Of a stretch of 64,000 nucleotides of DNA, positions 34,746 through 46,570 are shown piece by piece. Each line of letters starts with the position of its first letter. Position 1 is the stretch's first letter. Origin of the DNA: Przewalskia tangutica. Its lineage: Eukaryota; Streptophyta; Magnoliopsida; Solanales; Solanaceae. The position numbers and the translations under genes are program-made. The notes below the pieces were generated by a model. The model was not told the DNA's origin. It saw only the letters and a program-made list of their open reading frames with translations, and ran no database searches. The stretch spans positions 33,208,446-33,272,445 of the forward strand of contig CM056724.1 of assembly GCA_029844215.1 (NCBI GenBank), read 5' to 3'.

Positions 34746-35870
34746 CTAAAATGGTGGTGGTGGCGGTGGATAATGCATCGACCATTGGTTGAACAAGGAA
34801 CTCAACTCGTTGATTTGTTGCCTTGTTTCTTTCGCCCTTGTACTATCAGGTCCAAGGTCCGCATCATCCTCATCCGATTTTGATACAATTGCTCCATCAG
34901 GGCGTTGGAGGTTTTGCTCTCGTGGTTGGCGGTGGCTAGGTCCTCGCCTCATATCGAGCCCCTATTTCAGCCCATCTTCGCCCATGGCGGCCTCTACTGG
35001 CCGCCGGTTGTACTCTCCGTCTGGTTCTTTGGGGGCTTGGTGCAGGAAAGAGTGCACTATCCCATGGGACACGGCGGTTGGTTTCTTTCATGAGTATCCG
35101 CGGTAGGATTGGGACCGCACTCATGTGACATAGCTTGGTGATAATCGAGCCATGTCCCAATCCGCTGTTGTTACCAACCCGCTGATTTCTCAATGCTCGC
35201 ACTATTTCTTTCCCACATCAATCGCCAACCCTCATAATTCCATATATCGCTTTAATCCTATCCTCCGCACTCTGGTGAAGTGTGGATGGAATCACGCGGC
35301 GCCGACGAAATATAGCCAACCTTTGGTTACTTTGTTGAATTGGCACTGCTCGGTGCTCTTGATCCATTTCTTCCAATATCAAAAATAGCCCTGTGGTAGC
35401 TCATTGTGTTTGCGGCCATCCCGCTTTATGTTGTGCTTGCTCTGCACCATGTTCTAAAATGGCTCCGATCACCAATTCCTCCTTCAACATCAACTGCTTT
35501 TCAATTGTGCATTTACATTCTCTGTCACGCATACACATAGTGTCCCCTTACAAAGCATCCCCTTTCCACCTTCTCCGGAAAGTTGACATAAAATTCACGC
35601 ACCATTGTTGTGTTTACTGGTGCTATCTTCTCCGGATTCACAAATTTCCTCCACTCCCTTAATTCAATCATCGCCCGAATGGGCTCATAAACATCTTCTT
35701 CCCCATATGACTCCTCAGTAGTCCATTCCCTTCTCGTATTAAAGTGCAGTATCAAGCTTTTTGTATCTTTGGTAGGCTTGGTAGCTCACAAACCTATTTT
35801 CATCATATTGTGGGGTTGGGGTGGATGTGGAGCCTCTTCTTTTCCTGGTGGCCATGGTTAAAACAGTTTC
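34746..35870 (-). pseudogene. E1 Athila ORF-1-like protein, broken
   Basis: 35525-35755 carries YGEEDVYEPIRAMIELREWR and NTTMVREFYVNFPE, the start of the plant transposon/Athila ORF-1 domain. A middle part matching the GLTIDVGK...HGSLITNLCHMSAV segment of E2 lies around 35090-35260 in mixed frames. 34746-34952 gives the C-terminal NELSSLFNQWSMHYPPPPPP. Frameshifts, mainly at GC-rich spots, split the pieces. Function in the element is not known to me. Confidence 0.65.
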
Positions 35871-37059
35871 TGGAGCTTACAATTTAGTGGCACAAATGTT
35901 TCCTACACAATTAACAACTAGCAGCGAACACAACACCCCCAAACTTCAACTTTTCTACCCAATATCCACACTCCTTTTCTACTCTTTTCTCTAAACTTCA
36001 CAATCAACTTTTCAAGACTAATTACTTCAACTACAATACTCCTTCAAACTACTACCTCCTGTGACTTCAAGAAAGGATTCAAGAACGTAAAAATATTACC
36101 TTTTACAGCTTCAAGCTTGTTCTTGTTTCAATCAAGCGGTTTGAGGCTATGGAATGGAGCTTTGTTGGTTGAGATGACTAAGGGTTTTGGGAATTTAAGA
36201 GTTTTGATTGTGGTTGGGTTGGATTTATGGAGGATTGTGGGCAAATTTTCGAATTTCGTGGGTTTTCGGAGGAAGGTTAGGTTTTGAAATTGGAATTGGG
36301 GAAAATCTGATTTTCTGGGCGTTTTAAGTTCTGGATTCCCGCTTACGCCGCGTTCGCTTTAGCCGCGCCTAATAATCAAGGCTCGCCGGGACTTTCGCGC
36401 GCCACTGTTTCTGGAGCCGCGGCGCCTAAACTTGGCAAACTTTCTGGAATTATACCGCCGCGCCGCCTCAGCGCGCGCTAAACTTCAGCTGCTCGATTCT
36501 TTTGCGCCATGCCCTCGCTCTCAGCCATGGCTACCCGCTTTTTTGGAAATTCTTGCTTTTCTTCAGTTTATTTCCCTGTACCTGTCAATCACAGCACAAA
36601 CACAAGACCCTAAGACCGTGAGATCGTTTCTTAGACAAAATAAAATAAACTAAAGATGTAAATTAAAATAACATAATTGAAAACGTTGTTGCCTCCCAAG
36701 TAGCGCTGCTTTAACGCTTTTAGTGGACGCAAGTTCCTTAGCCTTAATAACCCAGGGTGGATTAAGCCCCAACCTATCCATTTCCTCCACATTTGGCATT
36801 TTCTTTTCTTCTTTTCTTCGCATTATCGCAGCAGGGAGTTCAGAAAACTTACCTCCTTTAATGGCATTTCAAAGAAACTATGCTCGCTTTCTTGGGCTCA
36901 TCGCTCTTTGGTTGACTTGTATCGGCTCGCATGGGGTTTGATGGTGCTGATTGCAAAGCACCCACTCATTGTTGGTGGCTCAATGACGTGTTTAAAACTT
37001 TAAACACCATTTCTTGCACTCCACCCTTAGTGTTAATTCTCCTCTTTAAACATCAATCA

Positions 37060-37320
37060 AAGCTCTCCCGTGCTAGGAATGGCCTCCCAATATGATAGGG
37101 ATTTCCGCCTTCTTCCATATCAAGAATGAGGAAGTCTGCAGGAAAGAAGAATTTTCCTACTTTCACAATCACGCCCTCGATCTTGCCTTGGATGAACCAC
37201 CGTCCCGCTTGGCTAGTCAGAAGCCATCGCGTTGGTTCGCTTCACCCAACTCCAATCTTTTAAATACCGATAGGGCATTAGATTTATACTTGCCCCTAAA
37301 TCACACAAGGCTCATGTAAG
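37060..37320 (-). pseudogene. E1 aspartic protease fragment
   Basis: The minus strand reads LCDLGASINLMPLSVFKRLE and later KAEIPIILGGHS...GRALIDV, the Athila/Tat retropepsin with active site DLGA and the ILGRPFL-like flap partner. Stops lie between, so it is dead. Confidence 0.75.
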
Positions 37321-38256
37321 TCACCCCGCCCATCGTAAGGTAGTGTAAAGCTTCAGATCCTTTAGCTTTGGTGGCAACTTTTTCTCGCAAGATAGCACTA
37401 CACTCTTCTCGTTAGTGCTACTATTTCATACTCTGCCACCTTTTTCTTCTTCCCAAAATCTCCTTCATAAACTTGAAATAGGAGGCATCCGCTCTAATGC
37501 TCATGAAAGGTATGTTGATATGCAACTTTTCTCAATGTCTCCAAAATTTGGAGAATTGTTTATCAACCGCCTTTCGTTGTAGTCTCTGGGAAAGGGATCT
37601 TCTCTCAGATACTCTTCTCCGAGTTTTCTACCGCTGGGCTAGGCTCAATCACTTTCTTTTTCTAACTCTGCTTTCTCAATTACTGGCCCCAACTGCCTTT
37701 CCACTTTCAACCGCATCGCTCGACATCGCTTCCTGATTTACTCGTATTGCTTCGCAATGTCCTCGCGCTTTGCTTGCCTGCTTTGCTAGCCGACCCACTG
37801 CGGTTCTCAAGTTTCAACGAGGATCTAGCTTCGCTATGAATCGCGTCGGGCGTTGCAAGTCGCTACACCGCCAGCTATCCGCTTTTCACAACCGGCATTG
37901 AATCGCTGAGGCCGCGAGGCTTGAATGGCGGTTGCCGATTCTCGCTCGCTGGTTCTGCATCGCCCCTATACCGATTCTGCGCTCGACATCGGATTCTCAC
38001 GCCACGGCATCGATTCTCACGCTCGTATCGATGGTTCTGCCGCCTCGGTCTCCTCCATGAGAAATTTGGGTGGTTCCTCCACCCCGGATTATAAGTGTTG
38101 GAGTAGGGTTGTTCTGCCGCTTCTAATAATTACCTATGGCCCGACACTCGCCGCTCCATTGGTATATTGTTGGGATCCGCTGAAGGACACCTATCAAATG
38201 TATGTGGGCCACCACATATCTCACAGCTTTTAGGCATCTGCACGCATTTATCGACA

Positions 38257-38505
38257 TCAGTATGTCGCAATCGCTTTAGCTGGCGGCCACTGGGCATTCA
38301 AGGCAGCAATAGCATCTATTTCGTGGACTCCCACTGTTCTTCTCCCATTTATCGACCTCTCTTCCGTGACATGGTTGTTAGTGGCCATATCTTCTAATAA
38401 CTCATGAGGGTCGTGGGCTGTTTTCCTCATGAATGCTCCACCCACTGCATCTATGATGGTTCCGTTGTATCGCCACTGTTGTAGAAGATGTGGACCAAGT
38501 TCCAC
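38257..38505 (-). pseudogene. E1 gag fragment
   Basis: FQRF-type gag context with LLQQWRYNGTIIDAVGGAFM, ELLEDMATNNH and GVHEIDAIAALNAQ matches the C-terminal part of Athila gag. Surrounding gag sequence (to about 39250) continues in changing frames, with many extra TCGC/GCT triplets compared with what the family would need. Confidence 0.75.
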
Positions 38506-39302
38506 AACTCAATGCAATGGTGTGGCACTTTCTCTAGATCTTTGAACCTTTCTCAAGCTTCATAAGGACTCTCCATCCGCTGGTAAAAGTTGTTCAACTC
38601 CTCTCAATTTTCTTTGCTTACACGGGGAAAGAACTTGGGAAGGAATTTCGCGCACTCTTGCCATGTAAAAATCGAATCGGCTTCAGGAATTCAACCATAC
38701 TTTTGCTCTATCCCTAAGTGAGAAGGAAAGAGCCTCAACTGACGGCATCATCAAGAACGCCGTTATATTCAACGCTGCATAGCTCCAAGAAATTAGCTAT
38801 GCATACGTGGATCCTCCGACGGCAGCCTCCGAATCGCACTGCAGCCGTACCATGCTCGTAATTGCCGGTTTATCTCAAGTTGTTAGCTCCTATCGCGGGA
38901 GCCTAATGCATGTCGTGCTCCATTTACTCTTGGCGACATAGTCTCCCAAACTTCGCTCGCCGACTTGGACTCTCTCTTCCACGCCTATCGGGCGCTTGCC
39001 TAGGTATTCCCGGATGGGGTTGATTCTCTCCTAACCCTTCTCCCATCCCGTTGTTGTTCAACGCCGCTCATCTCTAACAAGGTTGCAATCCGATTCTTTC
39101 GCTCGCTTGCGTGTTTTCAATTTCGATTGAAGGAACAAGAGTGTCCGCTTCCTCTTCTCCTTCGCATAAACCGACTTCAAATAGATCAAAACAGATAACA
39201 AATCACGGCACTCGAATTTTCAAAAGAAAACGTAAAAATTAAAAATAAAAATAAAAACCAAATTAGAAATTAAAATAGACAAATTTGATATCAACTATTG
39301 CA

Positions 39303-39326
39303 CAATCCCGCAATACGCCAAAAACT
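39303..39326 (-). other. E1 primer-binding site, degenerate
   Basis: The complement AGTTTTTGGCG matches the start of the E2 site; the remaining CCGTTGCCGGGG is altered and shortened. Confidence 0.65.
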
Positions 39327-40685
39327 TGATGCGCGGTAAGATGCACACACTTTAAACGCAAGTGCACGTTATCGTGACAAGTAGTATAGTCTTGATAAGA
39401 CCGAATATCGCCCTCTGGATTAGGGTTCAAGTACCAACTATCTATTTTTTGTATCTATTTGGTAAATTGATATTTCGAATTGTTGTTTATAACTAATTAT
39501 AAAAGCTATTTAAATATAAAGGTTTACTTGATGGTGATGAGAATAGGGCTTCCATGTATCCTTACTATCCGCATGCTACTTACTAATGCATTAACTTATG
39601 GTATTCTTCTTTGGAGAAAGCGAGTTTATTAAATCGTTTTATACTCCGTTAGGGTTATATAAACACTAACCTCAAAGATCGCACCTTACCTACCTTTGGT
39701 GATAAGGATAACTTTATAGGAGGATTAAGAACAAAAACCTAGTTGACCGTCACGCACAATGCGCAAAATTAGGGTTGTTAAGCCTCTCATCAACGCTACA
39801 TAAATAATTGAGGTATTTTCATCCCCAATCCAAGAATGTCTACCCAAATTACAGCATATTCACAATCCCCCCTTTTCAGAATCTGATTAGAAATCATATA
39901 GTGATAATTAGTTGTCAATTAATTACCAAGAATTCAACTCAATTATTGGATAGATCTCACAATAAGAAAAATAACCATAAGCATGCATTAATTTATAACA
40001 TAAGTTTCTAGCAATTCAACATGGAAAGCCCTATAAGAGAATTAGTTCCTAGCCATTGTCATGACAAGAACTAATTCAAAGTTCATCATACAAAACTGAA
40101 ATAAAGAACAAGAAAGGGAAAATAAATTACTAAACTAATGGTATCCAATCTCCAAGCAAAGTCTTGTGTTGTGCAAGGGGAACCCTCAAAACCGCCTAGG
40201 TTCTCTTTATAGGTAAAACCGCCTCCTCTTTTCCTTCACTGGCCTGAATTTCGTCAAAGACCTAATTTTTCGCGTCGGCGCCGCTGCCAGCGCGCGCCGG
40301 AAGTTCGCAATCCGTCGGGTGTTTTAGCGCCGCGCCGATCTGTCGGTGAGCGCGGCTGGAACTCTGTTTCCGGATGTTTAGCGCGCCTCTGCATCTTCGA
40401 GGGCGGCGCGCTGGATCTTCGCAGCCTCTCAATAGTGGGCGCCGCGTCGCTGATCAGGAGGCGCCGCTACCGTATGGATTTTACCCTCGTTCGCCACTTT
40501 CTCTGTTTCCAGCTCTGACATCTCCTCTTTTGCCCTCTTTTTGCTCCTTTTCCGCCATTTGGCCATTTTAACCACTTTGACTCAATAGAAAGGAAAACTA
40601 TCCTAATACAACACTTATATGTGCAAAACGGGACAAAAGACTAACTAAAACTGACTCAAAAGGTGTATATAAAATACACCGATCA
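39327..40685 (-). repeat. E1 5' LTR
   Basis: Same ends as the left LTR (TGATGCGCGG, ACCGATCA). About 26 bases shorter, with losses in the GC-rich stretch 40270-40460. Confidence 0.9.
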
Positions 40686-41111
40686 GTATACCAGTGGGAT
40701 ACTGTCGGATTCCGACGCCGAGTTAGCGGAACGTGAGAAAGGCATTGAGAGCCCCTAAATTAGACCTGCTTAATCTAGAACAGAACGTGCAATCCTTGAA
40801 TATCGAAAATTGACGCCGCGAACTATGAACGAAGGGCAAGAGACAAGCAATTGAAAGAGAAGAGGGGCGACCGAAATTGAGGGGATTAGGGTAGGGATCA
40901 TGGGTCTAACTCAACCCCAAAAGCTAGCTTGTAGGGTGTGGATTGTCCAAGTCCATTTAAAGAGTTCATATTCTCATTCCATTTTCAATGTGGAACTCTT
41001 AACACTCTCCCGTACGCCCAGACCTCGTTAACTGGAGCGTGGACAATATAATTTAGGGGCCCAACATCGGTGAACAAAGAATTGAAATGAGTCTGACTCT
41101 GATATCATGTA
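40686..41111 (-). mobile_element. Copia leader, 5' part of the element at 30258-32167
   Basis: It directly continues the sequence left of E1. The complement at 41085-41111 reads CATGATATCAGAGTCAGACT, a degenerate tRNA-Met primer-site-like sequence, which would place the lost LTR to the right. A GTTAAGAGTTCCACATTG segment (complement, ~40990-41010) looks like an LTR-type sequence; its role is unclear. Confidence 0.5.
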
Positions 41112-41136
41112 CACTACAAGAAATTTGCGATATACC
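41112..41136 (+). mobile_element. CACTA transposon terminus (continues after E2)
   Basis: CACTACAAGAAATTTGCGAT is the diagnostic start of En/Spm (CACTA) elements, with GTA before it as a possible 3-bp target. E2 inserted 25 bases inside. The subterminal part continues at 47957-48033. Confidence 0.8.
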
Positions 41137-42520
41137 TGATCGGTGTATTTTATATACACCTTTTGAGTCTGTTTTAGTTAGTCTTTTGTCCCATTTTGCA
41201 CATATAAGTGTCGTTTTAGGATAGTTTTTCTTTCTATTGAGTCAAAGTGGTTGAAATGGCCAAATGGCGGAAAAGGAGCAAAAAGAGGCAAAAGAGAGAT
41301 GCGAGCCGAAACAGAAAGTGGCGAACGAGGGTAAATCCACTGGCCATGCGCCTCCTGCCAAAGCGAGGGCGCGCCCACTATTCGCAGAGGCGAAGACTTC
41401 GGCCGCCTCGCGCCAGATGCAGGGTCACGCGGCGCCTAAACATCCGGCGAGCTACAGAAGATACAGCGCGCGCTCGCATGCAGATATCGAGCCGGCGCCA
41501 AAACACCCGACGGATCGCAGAACTCCGGCCAGCGCGCTATCTCGCAGCGCGCGCCGACGCGGAAAAATTAGGTCTTTTGACGGATTTTTGGGCCAGGCCT
41601 GCAGGGAAAAGAAGGAGGCGTTTTTAAACCTATAAAAGGAGAACCCTAGGCAGTTTTCAAAGGTTCCCTTTCTTGCACAACCCAAGATTTTCTTGCTAGG
41701 AGATTGGAGACCTAAACATTAGTAATTTCTTTCCTTTTTCTTTTCTTTAATTCAGTTTTTGCATGATGAACTTTGAATTAGTTCTTGTCATATTCATGGC
41801 TAGGAACTAATTCTCTTATAGGGCTTTCTATGTTGACTTTCTTGAATCTTATGTTATAAATTAATGCATGCTTATGGTTATTATTCTTATTGAGAGATCT
41901 ATCCAATAATTGAGTTGAATTCTTGGTAGCTAATTGACAACTAGTTATCACTATATGATTTCTAATCAGATTCTGACGAGGATTGTGAATATCTGTAAGT
42001 GGTAGCAGATCTTGAATTGGGGATGAAAATACCTCAATTAGATTTGTAGCGTTGATGAGAGGCTTAACAACCCTAATTTTGCGCATTGTGCGTGATTTCC
42101 AACTAGGTTTTGTGCTTAATCCTCCTATAGCGTTACTTATCGTGAAGTTAGGTAAGGAACAATACTGGGGTTGAGTGTTTATATAACCCTAACGGGAGTA
42201 TAAAACGATTTCATAAACCTGCTTTCTCCAAAAGAAGAATACCATAAGTAATGCATTAGTAAGTAACATAAGCGGATAGTAAGGATACATCTAAGCCCTA
42301 TTCTCATCACATCCAAGTAATTCTTTATATTTACTTATCTTTAATAATTCTTAGTTATAAACAACCAATCAAATATTAATTCGCCAAATAGATACTAGAA
42401 AATAGATAATCGTACTTGAACCCTAATCCTAGAGACGATACTCGGTCTTATCTAAGACTATACTACTTGATACGATAACGTGCACTTGCGTTTAAAAGTG
42501 TGTGCATATTACGCGCATCA
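41137..42520 (+). repeat. E2 5' LTR
   Basis: Runs TGATCGGTGTATTT to TTACGCGCATCA. TATAAAAGG at about 41631-41639 before a CCTAGGCAGTTTTCAAAGG leader is the probable promoter TATA box. Confidence 0.9.
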
Positions 42521-42526
42521 AGTTTT

Positions 42527-42544
42527 TGGCGCCGTTGCCGGGGA
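42527..42544 (+). other. E2 primer-binding site (tRNA-Asp type)
   Basis: TGGCGCCGTTGCCGGGGA, 6 bases after the LTR, is the primer site typical of Athila elements and complementary to the 3' end of tRNA-Asp. Confidence 0.88.
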
Positions 42545-42690
42545 TTAGGCAATAGTTCAATATCAAATTTATCTATTTTTAATTTCTAATTTGGTTGTTA
42601 GTGGTTATTTTTATTTTTATTTTTTACAAAAATTCGAGGTGCCGTGATTTTTTTTTGTTGGCTTTGATTCGTTTCAGGAACACTTTAGAT

Positions 42691-43251
42691 ATGGATTTTT
42701 ACTGTCCATATGATAGAGAGCCAACCATAGAGCAACAGAGGGAGGAACTACGAGAAACTATACTCAGTCTCACGAGGTCCCAAGCTCAGTTCATGGACGA
42801 AATGAGGTTGGGTATAAAGAAGTTGGAAACGCAAATAGCAGAACTCGCGATCATATTCAACAGCGAACAGCAAGTTGAGGAGCCTGAATCACACCCAACT
42901 ATTGAGGAATTTGGTGAGATAGTTGGTGTAGAGAAGGAAAAGATTGCAGAAATCCAATTATTCACCTTCTTGGATTCTGTGGAAATTCTTTTTCATGCAC
43001 CTATCACAGAAGAAACACCACTAGCTATCACGAATGACTCCCAATTAGGAATTGCATACCATCAAGGGCAACCCCCAGAGTCAAGAGATGTAGAGAATTT
43101 CACGGTTTCCTACAAAATAAGAAGCCTAAAAGACAAACTCATCTTGTGTGCTTGGGGGATACTTGTATGTTTGAGGCCCCTGTTTGAACAAATAGTTATA
43201 GGGAAATTGAGACCTATAGCAATAAACTCATGGATTGCAAAGTTAGCCTGA
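42691..43251 (+). CDS. E2 gag C-terminal ORF
   Basis: 186 residues from the Met at 42691 (MDFYCPYDREPTIEQQREEL); the frame is open from 42595 but earlier codons lie in the leader. RSQAQFMDEMRLGIKKLETQ resembles the coiled-coil C-terminal linker of Athila gag, next to an acidic stretch (EEPESHPTIEEFGEIVGVEKE). The last ~40 residues have no match I know. The main gag domain is absent. It could be a deletion product that kept an open frame; coding activity is uncertain. Confidence 0.5.
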   Translation: MDFYCPYDREPTIEQQREELRETILSLTRSQAQFMDEMRLGIKKLETQIAELAIIFNSEQQVEEPESHPTIEEFGEIVGVEKEKIAEIQLFTFLDSVEILFHAPITEETPLAITNDSQLGIAYHQGQPPESRDVENFTVSYKIRSLKDKLILCAWGILVCLRPLFEQIVIGKLRPIAINSWIAKLA

Positions 43252-44177
43252 AGTATCCAATAGGCACTCGTAAAGGTTAATTGCGTCCGCTAAAAGACGT
43301 AAAAGCTTGTTGGGAGGCAACCCAATGTTTTCAATTATGTTATTTTAATTTCTGTCTTTAGTTTATTTTATTTTGTCTAGAACAATCTCACGGTCTTGGG
43401 GTCTTGTGTTTTGTGCTGTGATTGACAGATACAGGGAAATAAACTGAAGAAAAGCAAGGATTTCCAGAAAAGCGGGTAAGCGCCGCGGCGCCAAGAGCCG
43501 CGCGCCAATAAACTGAATAGGCACTGTTGCGCGCGCGCAGGCGCGCCAAAATATCGAAGAGGTCTTTGAGTTTAAGCGCCGCAGTAAATCGAGAAAAATG
43601 TGCCAGTTGAGCCGCGCGCCAGCAGTGGGCCGCGCGCAGAAGTCCCGGGCGAGCGCAGAGTTTGCGCGCGCTAAAAGCAGGCGCAGGCGGGAATCCAGAA
43701 ACTTAAAACGCCCAAAAATCAGATTTTTCCCAATTCCAACTTCAAAAACCTAACCTTCCCTCTCCAAAAACCCACGAAATTTCAGAAACTTTCTCACAAA
43801 TCCTCCACAAATCCAACCCAACCACAACCTAAACTCTTAAATTCCCAAAAACCCCCAACTATCTCAAACAACAAAAGCTCCATTCCATAGCCTCAACCCA
43901 CCAATTGAAACAAGAACAAGCTTGAATCTTCTCATCAAAAGGTAATCCCTATCTTTGTTCTTGAATCCTTTTACTGAAGTCATAGGAGGTAGTAGTTGGG
44001 AAGAGTATTGTAGTTGGAGTAGTTTGGGTACTGAAAAGTTGGTTGTGAAGTTGGAGAAAAGAGTAGAAAAGGAGGTTGTAGGCATTGTTGAAGTTTGGGG
44101 GTGTTGTCGCTGCTAGTTGTTGAGTGTGTAGGAGACATTGTGCCACAAAAATTAGAAGCTGCAGATTTTGTTTAAAA
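43252..44177. other. E2 spacer between ORFs
   Basis: No ORF. It holds a GC-rich stretch (43475-43690, GCGCCGCGCG-type blocks) also present, in altered form, in E1 36330-36520. Confidence 0.6.
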
Positions 44178-45345
44178 ATGACCACCAGAAAGAGAAGAGG
44201 ATCCACATCCACCCCAACCCCACAATACGATGAAAATAGATTTGTGAGTTACCAGGCCTTCCAAAGATACAAAAGGCTTGATACCAGACCCGTAATTCCA
44301 GAAAGAGGAATGGATTACCAAAGGGGATCATATGGGGAGGAAGACATTTATGAGCCAATCCGGGCTATGATAGAGCTAAGGGGGTGGAAGAGATTTGTCA
44401 ATCCGGAGAAGATAACACCAGTGAATACAATAATGGTGCGGGAATTTTATGCAAACTTTCCAGGAGGGACAGAAAGGGTGCTTTGTAAGGGAAATTATAT
44501 GCTGTGGCGGAAGCAATAAATGCGACTCAAAAAGCGATGGATGTTGAAGGAGGAATTGGTGATCGGAGCCATTTTAGAACATGGTCCGGGAGCACCGACA
44601 ACATCAATCTGATACCGCAAACACCGTCGGCTACCACAGGCTGCTTTTGAGATGGAAGAAATGGATCTAGAGCACCGAGTAGGTGCCAATTCAACAAAGG
44701 CGACAAGACTTGGTGTATTTCGTCGATGCCGCGTGATTCCATCTACACACTTCACCGAGTGCGAAAAGCGAGGATTAAGTTGATTTATGGAATTATGAGG
44801 GGGCTGACAATTGATGTGGGAAAAGAGATAGTGCAGAGCATCGAAGAAATCAGCAGGTTGGTGACAACAGGTGGTTTGGGACACGGCTCGCTTATTACCA
44901 ATCTATGCCACATGAGTGCGGTCCCACTACGCGAATCTTGTGAAAGAAACCAAGCCGGTGTCACATGGGATAGTGCACTCTTTCCCACTGACCACCACGG
45001 CGACGGCGGAGTACAATCTGACCACGGCGGCAGCAGAACCCGCCATGGAAGAAGATGAGCCTGAAACAGGGGCTCAATATGAGGCAGGACCTAGCCACCG
45101 GCCAACCACAGAAGCAGAACCCTCAGTGCCAATGATGGAGCAAGTGCTCCAAAACCAGAGGATGATGATGCAACACTTCGGCACATTGTTACAAGGACAA
45201 AATGAGTTGAGACAGGGACAACAAGAGTTGCGCCAAGGCGGCAAAAGTGAGCGAGGCGGCAACATTGCACCAGCAGTATGAAGAGTTGAGCTCCCTGTTC
45301 AACCAATGGTCGATGCATTATCCACCGCCACCACCACCATTTTAG
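44178..45345 (+). pseudogene. E2 Athila ORF-1-like protein, broken
   Basis: 44178-44519 encodes MTTRKRRGSTSTPTPQYDEN, then YGEEDIYEPIRAMIELRGWK and NTIMVREFYANFPGG, matching the putative plant transposon protein domain (PF20167-type) / Athila ORF-1. A frame change follows at 44515. Later frames give KLIYGIMRGLTIDVGKEIVQ and GSLITNLCHMSAVP, then a Gln/Glu-rich probable coiled coil and the C-terminal NQWSMHYPPPPPPF at about 45300-45344. At least three frameshifts break it. The protein's role in these elements is not established as far as I know. Confidence 0.7.
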
Positions 45346-46554
45346 CCAAAATCTGTAAGTGTCTTTTTCTTTTACTGTCTTTGAGTCTTGCACACATTGG
45401 GGACAATGTGTGATTTAAGTTTGGGGGTGTGTTTTTGTGTTTTAGTTTTTATTTGTGTGTCATGTTATGTTTTATTTAAATCTTTTTATTTGTTTTATGT
45501 TTATTTTGAGTCACAAATTTTTTTTCTTTTTTGAGTCATAATTGCCTGTCAAAGATCATGTATGCTGTAGTTGCTAGAAACACCTAGTGAAGTAAGGTGG
45601 AATAATGTAAAGGAATTGAAGCAACTATCTAAACACTTAGGTTAGATATGCCAAAAACTCACAGAATCTGTCTATTTGGAGTCTCTTGCTTGAGTTATGT
45701 ATGCTAAATGATAAATGCTTATGTGTTATGATTGCTTGCTATTTGAGGCGAAATAGTTAGGATATGCATGTTAGGGAGATGACTCAGGCATTTCTTTGAT
45801 AGCCAATTCTTACCATTCTTTTCTATCCCGTACTGTAAAAATATCACTAGTTAGCCCCATTGAGCCTAAATTTGAAACTTCTTCTTTGACACCCTATATT
45901 CCCACAAAGTGTACCATAAGTGAAAATATGAAACAGTGGAATACGTTGTGTTAAAAAGAAAACAAAAAGAGTGAATAAAGTCAGTTGCACCCCAATACAA
46001 AAGTAATAAGAAATAGGCAAAAGCCTAAGTTTGGGGGTGCTTGTCATTATTGTATACTTCACTCTCCCAAAACAAAAGAGGGGAAGGATAGAATTGAAGT
46101 GAAGGAAAGAATCAAAAGAAAAAGGGAAAAATTGAAAAGCCAAAGAGCTTATGGTACAGAAAAATGAGCCTAAATGCCTACCTTTACCAACCCCTACCTA
46201 AGCCTACATTACAACCCGTAAAGTCCTGAAGATCTCTTTTATGTATGTCCAGAATTAGTGGAGAATAGCAAGTAAGCATGTCATAGGAATTCTTGAATTT
46301 ACATGCATGATTTAGTATATTGACTTCCATTAAGCATGATGAATATGAGTTTGCGAAATATCTAGCTTCATGTGTTTAGTGTGCTGAAAATTTCATGCTA
46401 TATGTTCCTGCATATTATTCTGCTAACCTTCATGTTTTTCTAGTTAACATTTATGCAGCAAAAAGTGATTAATGACAGGGGAGGCTTTTATTTTTCGTTT
46501 CTTTGAGTCTTTTAGTTTATTTCTTTCTATCTTTGCTCGAGGGCGAGCAAAGGT
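45346..46554. other. E2 non-coding 3' region
   Basis: No ORF; reverse match of E1 33570-34740. Repeated AAGTTTGGGGGTG copies occur at 45417, 46027 and beside the LTR. Confidence 0.75.
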
Positions 46555-46570
46555 TAAGTTTGGGGGTATT
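46555..46570 (+). other. E2 polypurine tract
   Basis: TAAGTTTGGGGGTATT directly before the 3' LTR; purine-rich priming site for plus-strand DNA. Confidence 0.75.

Larger units (their letters stand above)
32168..40685 (-). mobile_element. Athila-like LTR retrotransposon E1
   Basis: The 8518-bp element has two LTRs (32168-33552 and 39327-40685) and 5-bp duplications GTATA (32163-32167, 40686-40690). The polypurine tract lies beside the left LTR (complement AAGTTTGGGGGTATT at about 33553-33568). The primer site beside the right LTR is degenerate (complement TTTTTGGCGTATTGCGGG at 39303-39326), so the element points left. Inside are fragments of gag and protease (36860-39300) and an Athila ORF-1-like region (34746-35870). 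No reverse transcriptase or integrase seen. Confidence 0.9.

Noticed and set aside
41247..41635. Two overlapping 123-126 residue Arg/Ala-rich ORFs in the E2 LTR (and the one at 46681-47055)
   Set aside because: They arise from the GC-rich LTR block, differ between the two LTRs by frameshifts, and have no protein-like conservation.
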